DNA from: Chryseobacterium sp. W4I1
Lineage (GTDB): Bacteria > Bacteroidota > Bacteroidia > Flavobacteriales > Weeksellaceae
Direction: 5' to 3'
NCBI RefSeq assembly: GCF_030816115.1
Contig: NZ_JAUSXQ010000001.1
Location: forward strand, 1,674,001-1,738,000
DNA length: 64,000 nt
Position 1 is the first letter of the stretch, and the number at the start of each line of letters is the position of its first letter. Below, piece after piece: positions 60,239 to 64,000 of this stretch. The notes under the pieces are model-generated. The model was not told the origin of the DNA. It searched no databases and saw nothing but the letters and a program-made list of their open reading frames with translations. A program made the position numbers and the translations under genes.

Positions 60239-61438
60239 ATGAAAGAGGTACTAAAAAACTATTCAGGAATTATACTTTTACTTTTAGGAATTATGGCCGG
60301 AAGCGTCATAGGCATTACTGCTCCGGGTGTTGTGGAATATATTAAGCCCCTGGGAGATATTTTCCTGAACCTTCTTTTTGTGAGTGTGGTACCGTTGGTA
60401 TTTTTTGCTGTTTCCAATTCCATTGCTTCCCTGGAACAGCAGTCTAAGTTTGGAAGGATCATCCTGGTGATGTCTTTTACTTTTCTGTTTTTTATATTGA
60501 CAGCAGCTGTTTTTACCATCTGCGCAGTGTATGTATTTCCTGTTTCGGGAGTTTCCGGCAGTTCGGAAATGATTTCTGAAGCTGCCAGTGAAGACAGCTG
60601 GGGAAATAGGATTGTAAGTTTCTTTACGGTTGGAGAATTTACTCAACTGTTTTCAAGACAAAATATGCTGGCTCTTCTTATTTTTGCTTTTATGACAGGA
60701 TTTGCGGCAAGAAAGTCCGGAGAAAAAGGCCAGCCGTTCAGAGTTTTTATTGCTTCGGGATATGAGGTAATGAAGGAGCTTCTTTTACTGATCATGAAAC
60801 TGGCACCTATTGGTCTTGGGGCTTATTTCGCTTATCAGGTAGCTACTTTGGGGCCTCAGCTTTTTGGATTTTATGCTAAACCATTAGGACTTTATTATAT
60901 TGCAGGAATTGTTTATTTCTTTGTATTTTTTTCTCTGTATACATTTATGGCCAACGGACAAAAGGGTATTAAAAGTTTCTGGACAAATGCCGTATATCCT
61001 ACATTAACGGCTCTAAGTACCTGCAGCAGCTTTGCCACAATGCCGGCAAATCTCCAGGCCGCCTCGAAAATTGGCATTCCTAATTCAATTGCCAATCTGG
61101 TAATCCCTATCGGCACAACCCTGCATAAGAACGGGTCTTCGATGTCTTCCATTATTAAAATATACGTCGCGTTTCTGATCATTGGAAAAGATTTTTTTGA
61201 TCCGGCTAATTTGCTGCTGGCTTTAGGAATTACTGTTTTTGTAAGTATTGTTGCTGGTGGAATTCCCAATGGCGGATATATTGGTGAAATGCTGATGATT
61301 TCGGTCTATAAATTACCACAGGAAGCTATTCCGGCAGTGATGATTATCGGAACGCTGGTAGATCCTTTGGCCACTGTTCTGAATGCTGTAGGTGATATTG
61401 TAGCCGCGATGTTTGTGAATAGGTTTGTGAAGGTCTGA
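60239..61438 (+). CDS. dicarboxylate/amino acid:cation symporter (DAACS family)
   Basis: 399 residues with the GltPh-like fold of eight membrane helices and two re-entrant hairpins. The first hairpin carries ALSTCSSFATMPANL (serine-rich, in place of the common SSSAATLP), and the family core is VIPIGTTLHKNGSSMSSII (NMDGT-like motif replaced by LHKNG). The last part reads PNGGYIGEMLM and DPLATVLNAVGDIVAAMFVNR. These substitutions imply a substrate other than the well-studied glutamate or dicarboxylates. The gene is divergent from cbpA. Confidence 0.85.
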   Translation: MKEVLKNYSGIILLLLGIMAGSVIGITAPGVVEYIKPLGDIFLNLLFVSVVPLVFFAVSNSIASLEQQSKFGRIILVMSFTFLFFILTAAVFTICAVYVFPVSGVSGSSEMISEAASEDSWGNRIVSFFTVGEFTQLFSRQNMLALLIFAFMTGFAARKSGEKGQPFRVFIASGYEVMKELLLLIMKLAPIGLGAYFAYQVATLGPQLFGFYAKPLGLYYIAGIVYFFVFFSLYTFMANGQKGIKSFWTNAVYPTLTALSTCSSFATMPANLQAASKIGIPNSIANLVIPIGTTLHKNGSSMSSIIKIYVAFLIIGKDFFDPANLLLALGITVFVSIVAGGIPNGGYIGEMLMISVYKLPQEAIPAVMIIGTLVDPLATVLNAVGDIVAAMFVNRFVKV

Positions 61439-61500
61439 CTTTATTTTCAAACAACTAATCGCAGCATAATTTGACAAAACAGTATTAGTATAAAACAAAA

Positions 61501-61525
61501 GAAGCCCCATTTTCATGGGGCTTCT
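61501..61525. terminator. bidirectional terminator
   Basis: Perfect 10-bp stem GAAGCCCCAT / ATGGGGCTTC with a 4-nt loop, between the symporter and susD genes. Confidence 0.85.
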
Positions 61526-61545
61526 TATATTGATCCTATTAATAA

Positions 61546-63003
61546 TTAATAGTTTTCATTCTGCTTAATATTCGGGTTTGCCTGAATAGCAGTGATAGGA
61601 ATTGGCCATTGCCATTTGGTATTTCCAGCATCAAGAGTTTGCTTAACAGCTGGTGATCCTGTGCCGTCAAAAAGATCTCCTTTGCCTGATCTCTGAACCG
61701 GAAGACCTAATCTCTTCAATGTATACCATCTGTCATTTTCAAAGGCAAGCTCCAATCTTCTTTCTTTTAAGATAGCGTCTAAAAGAAGCTGTCCTGCTTC
61801 TGTTCCAGGAGTAAATGTTGTGTATCTTTCAACTCTTAATTTATTTAACAAAGTAAGAGCTGAAGCTTGATCACCTGATCTGTAATATGCCTCAGCGATG
61901 TTTAACAATACTTCAGCCGATCTCAGATATTTAATCGGTACAATATTAGATGGTCCACCATTACCTGCATATTTTGTTACGTGATTGTATTTTTGCTTAC
62001 TGTATATGCTCGTAGTGAAGTAAGCAGACTTTCTAACATCATTATCAGTATATGCTGTATATAGATCATAATCTACTACAAATTCTGATCTTAAACTAGG
62101 AACTGCCTGGTTGTAGGCTGCCCCAACTGTATTCTGTTCTGCAGCAGCATTTGATACCTGAAATAGAACACCGTCATTAACATTACCTTCTTTTTCTTTC
62201 CAAATAGCATAAAAGTTAGATCTTTGAGTAACACTCGGTGAAAGTCCCAATGCTAATTCCCCATACTTGATTGTATTAGCGTAATCACCTTTATAAAGAT
62301 TAACTCTTGATAATAACCCGTAGATAGCAGCTTTACTTAATCTTCCTTTGTCAGCATCATTCTGTGTAATATTATCAGCTGAAAATAAAAGGTCTGCTAT
62401 AATTTTATCATATACCTGTTCAACGGTCAGGTTTCGGGATGATGTATTATTTAAAGGAGAGTATGTTTCTGAATAATAAATCCCGATAGAAGTCTTTGCT
62501 CCTGCAGATTGTGTAGGGATCTGAGAATAGGCTCTTACAATGTCAAAATGAACAATTGCTCTAAGCGCTCTTGCTTCTGCTTCTATATTTGTTTTTTGTG
62601 TCCCAGATAATACCCCATTATTGATGTATTTCAAAACAAAATTGGTTCTGCTGATCGCAAGATATGCTGCATTATACAATCCTGTTGTCTGTGAGTTATC
62701 TGAAGAAAATTCGAAGTTTGATGCGGCAAAGTTGGTATTCCTTCCCGAAGCAGTACGAACTAAATTATCGGTAGTAAGATCTCCCATAATAAGTTGACTC
62801 CCTGTATCTCCACTATAATATCCACCTCCTTTAAGAGCTGTATAGGCACCATCCATAGCCTGTCTGAATGATTCGGCTCTGGTCATTGCCTGATCCTGAT
62901 CTTCATTAATGGATGATATCTGATCTAAATTTCTTTCACAAGACGTCAACGAAACAAAGACCGTCAACGCTGCTAAACTTATTTTTATTATATTCTTTTT
63001 CAT
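61546..63003 (-). CDS. SusD/RagB-family nutrient-binding lipoprotein
   Basis: 485 residues with a lipobox (LAALTVFVSLTSCERN, Cys at residue 22). The SusD fold is shown by TPR-like helices (AEARALRAIVHFDIVRAYSQIP, split as AEARALRAIVHF and DIVRAYSQIP) and by the C-terminal region PIKYLRSAEVLLNIAEAYYRSG and LERRLELAFENDRWYTLKRLG. SusD proteins bind a glycan or peptide at the cell surface and pass it to the SusC partner. The order SusC-SusD is standard. Confidence 0.9.
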   Translation of the reverse strand: MKKNIIKISLAALTVFVSLTSCERNLDQISSINEDQDQAMTRAESFRQAMDGAYTALKGGGYYSGDTGSQLIMGDLTTDNLVRTASGRNTNFAASNFEFSSDNSQTTGLYNAAYLAISRTNFVLKYINNGVLSGTQKTNIEAEARALRAIVHFDIVRAYSQIPTQSAGAKTSIGIYYSETYSPLNNTSSRNLTVEQVYDKIIADLLFSADNITQNDADKGRLSKAAIYGLLSRVNLYKGDYANTIKYGELALGLSPSVTQRSNFYAIWKEKEGNVNDGVLFQVSNAAAEQNTVGAAYNQAVPSLRSEFVVDYDLYTAYTDNDVRKSAYFTTSIYSKQKYNHVTKYAGNGGPSNIVPIKYLRSAEVLLNIAEAYYRSGDQASALTLLNKLRVERYTTFTPGTEAGQLLLDAILKERRLELAFENDRWYTLKRLGLPVQRSGKGDLFDGTGSPAVKQTLDAGNTKWQWPIPITAIQANPNIKQNENY

Positions 63004-63018
63004 AAAGCTAATTCAGTA

Positions 63019-64000
63019 TTAAAATTCTAATTGCAATCCTACCAAGATTGTTCTTATAGCAGGGTAAGTATAAAGATTGTATGATCCCGGAACAAACATT
63101 GAAGTAGAATCTGCAGATCCTAATGAAACTTCAGGTTCTCCGTGGAATTTAGTTACCGTAAATAAATTCTGCCCCTGTACATATGCTCTAAGCTTATTGA
63201 TTGGTGATCCTTCTCCAAGGAATTCTTTATCAAACGTATATCCTAATGTCAGTGATCTTAATCTTAAATAATCTGATTTTTCAATCCATTGGTCTGAATC
63301 ACGCATCCCGTTTGAATCCACTTTCTGGAATACTCCTGTATCACCTGGATTTTGCCAAACATTAGCCGCAGATTGTGCCATATTTCTGCCGGCAACAGCA
63401 AGAGTTGGGTCAACAGCCGCTGCGTACATATTGTTATAAGTATATCCTCCTAACTTGAATGCAAAGTCGGCGCTGAAATCAAGTCCTTTATACTGAAAAG
63501 TAGTTCCGAATCCACCAAAGCTTTTTGGGAAAGGTGATTTGTCCGTAAGAGGAACTGCATTTGATGCACTATAAACATTAGTAATGTTCCCCGCTTTATC
63601 ATAGTATAACGCATCTCCATTATTTGGATCTACTCCTGCAAACCTAACATTGTAGAATACATATGGAGATTCACCTACTTTAAGATAAGTATACCCTAAG
63701 TTTCTTTCAGTCTGTCCATCTGCTAATCTGTCAAGAGTTGATTTCTGGAAAGAGATGTTAGCATGTAAATTCCACTGGAAATCTTTCTTTTTAAGAACAT
63801 CTACACTAAGCTCAACTTCAAGTCCTTTTTGGGACATATCACCTGCATTAATATATTGGTAAAGGCCTCCTTCTTGTTTATCCAAAGGTACAAGCTGCAC
63901 AAAGTCTTTTCTCTTATTCTGGTATACTTCTACAGATCCACGGATTCTTCTGTTCCACATGGTGAAATCAACCCCTAAGTTGGTAATTGCATTAGATTCC
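63019..64000 (-). CDS. SusC/RagA-family TonB-linked outer-membrane protein, 3' part
   Basis: The gene enters from the right edge; about 326 codons of its C-terminus are visible, the frame being open to the last base. Typical outer-membrane barrel strands are seen (WNLHANISFQKSTL, LDFSADFAFKLGGYTYN, DYLRLRSLTLGYTF), the RagA-type VYVQ GQNLFTVTK-like strand (YVQGQNLFTVTKF), and a terminal Phe in VGLQLEF. The plug and TonB box are outside the window. It forms a transporter with the SusD protein, whose start lies 15 bp past this stop. Confidence 0.9.
   Translation of the reverse strand, partial: ESNAITNLGVDFTMWNRRIRGSVEVYQNKRKDFVQLVPLDKQEGGLYQYINAGDMSQKGLEVELSVDVLKKKDFQWNLHANISFQKSTLDRLADGQTERNLGYTYLKVGESPYVFYNVRFAGVDPNNGDALYYDKAGNITNVYSASNAVPLTDKSPFPKSFGGFGTTFQYKGLDFSADFAFKLGGYTYNNMYAAAVDPTLAVAGRNMAQSAANVWQNPGDTGVFQKVDSNGMRDSDQWIEKSDYLRLRSLTLGYTFDKEFLGEGSPINKLRAYVQGQNLFTVTKFHGEPEVSLGSADSTSMFVPGSYNLYTYPAIRTILVGLQLEF

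Noticed and set aside
61546..64000. Polysaccharide utilisation locus
   Set aside because: SusC/SusD are present, but no glycoside hydrolase, sulfatase or regulator is seen inside the window, so only the transporter pair can be called.

Overview
The window is a chromosomal segment of a low-GC Bacteroidota bacterium, most likely a Chryseobacterium-like member of the Flavobacteriia. This rests on several independent signs: promoters with the TAnnTTTG -7 element instead of a sigma70 -10 box, two exported proteins with type IX secretion tails, a SusC/SusD pair, bacillithiol genes (YtxJ, YfiT-type transferase), DUF4230, and the ligase-associated DNA repair gene set. No rRNA, tRNA, CRISPR array, insertion sequence or prophage was seen.

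Layout. 1-771 is the end of an M19 dipeptidase. 832-2376 is a helical protein of unknown function. 2523-6831 is the leucine operon leuA-leuC-leuD-leuB. 7071-8912 (minus) is a MazG-like / thioredoxin-like / DUF4230 / small basic protein operon. 9091-13540 holds a cysteine-rich hypothetical, a lipoprotein and a large secreted metalloprotease. 13742-17456 holds a DinB protein, an acyl-CoA dehydrogenase and a secreted endonuclease I. 17624-19768 is satD-DUF3307-purC, headed by three 29-bp-spaced palindromes; purF and a glycerophosphodiesterase follow. 22698-25546 is an array of three paralogous outer-membrane beta-barrel genes, each behind a sigma54-type -24/-12 element, with a tail remnant of another paralog and an orphan promoter-terminator pair. 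25828-29038 holds aroB, an rRNA pseudouridine synthase and pncA.

29056-32290 is a DEAD-box helicase followed by a bacillithiol-linked operon (YfiT, DUF1569, YtxJ, Crp). 32291-34975 is a divergent MocR regulator / EamA exporter pair and a small lipoprotein. 35301-41977 looks like a stress island: two Crp paralogs, two unknown small proteins, a large KatE catalase, a deleted alcohol dehydrogenase, CinA-C, an SDR and DUF6766. 41974-44756 is an AraC regulator divergent from a predicted exported flavodoxin-RidA fusion, then a PPOX-fold protein. 45002-48049 is a Na+/H+ antiporter with an AraC gene, and a nitrilase. 48110-49533 is a TetR gene with a membrane operon that carries a frameshift. 49684-52007 is an MFS exporter, a Crp regulator and a darcynin-like protein. 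52093-58075 is the ligase-associated repair cluster (exonuclease, ligase, helicase, PdeM). 58355-61438 holds a YcxB-like protein, CbpM/CbpA-type co-chaperones and a dicarboxylate symporter. 61546-64000 is SusD and the 3' part of SusC.

Most worth following up are the satD operator array, the sigma54-driven OMP array with its gene debris, and the flavodoxin-RidA fusion with its divergent AraC regulator. Many starts were moved downstream from the longest open frame to the first ATG next to a signal peptide or behind a -7 element; several genes appear to start with TTG.
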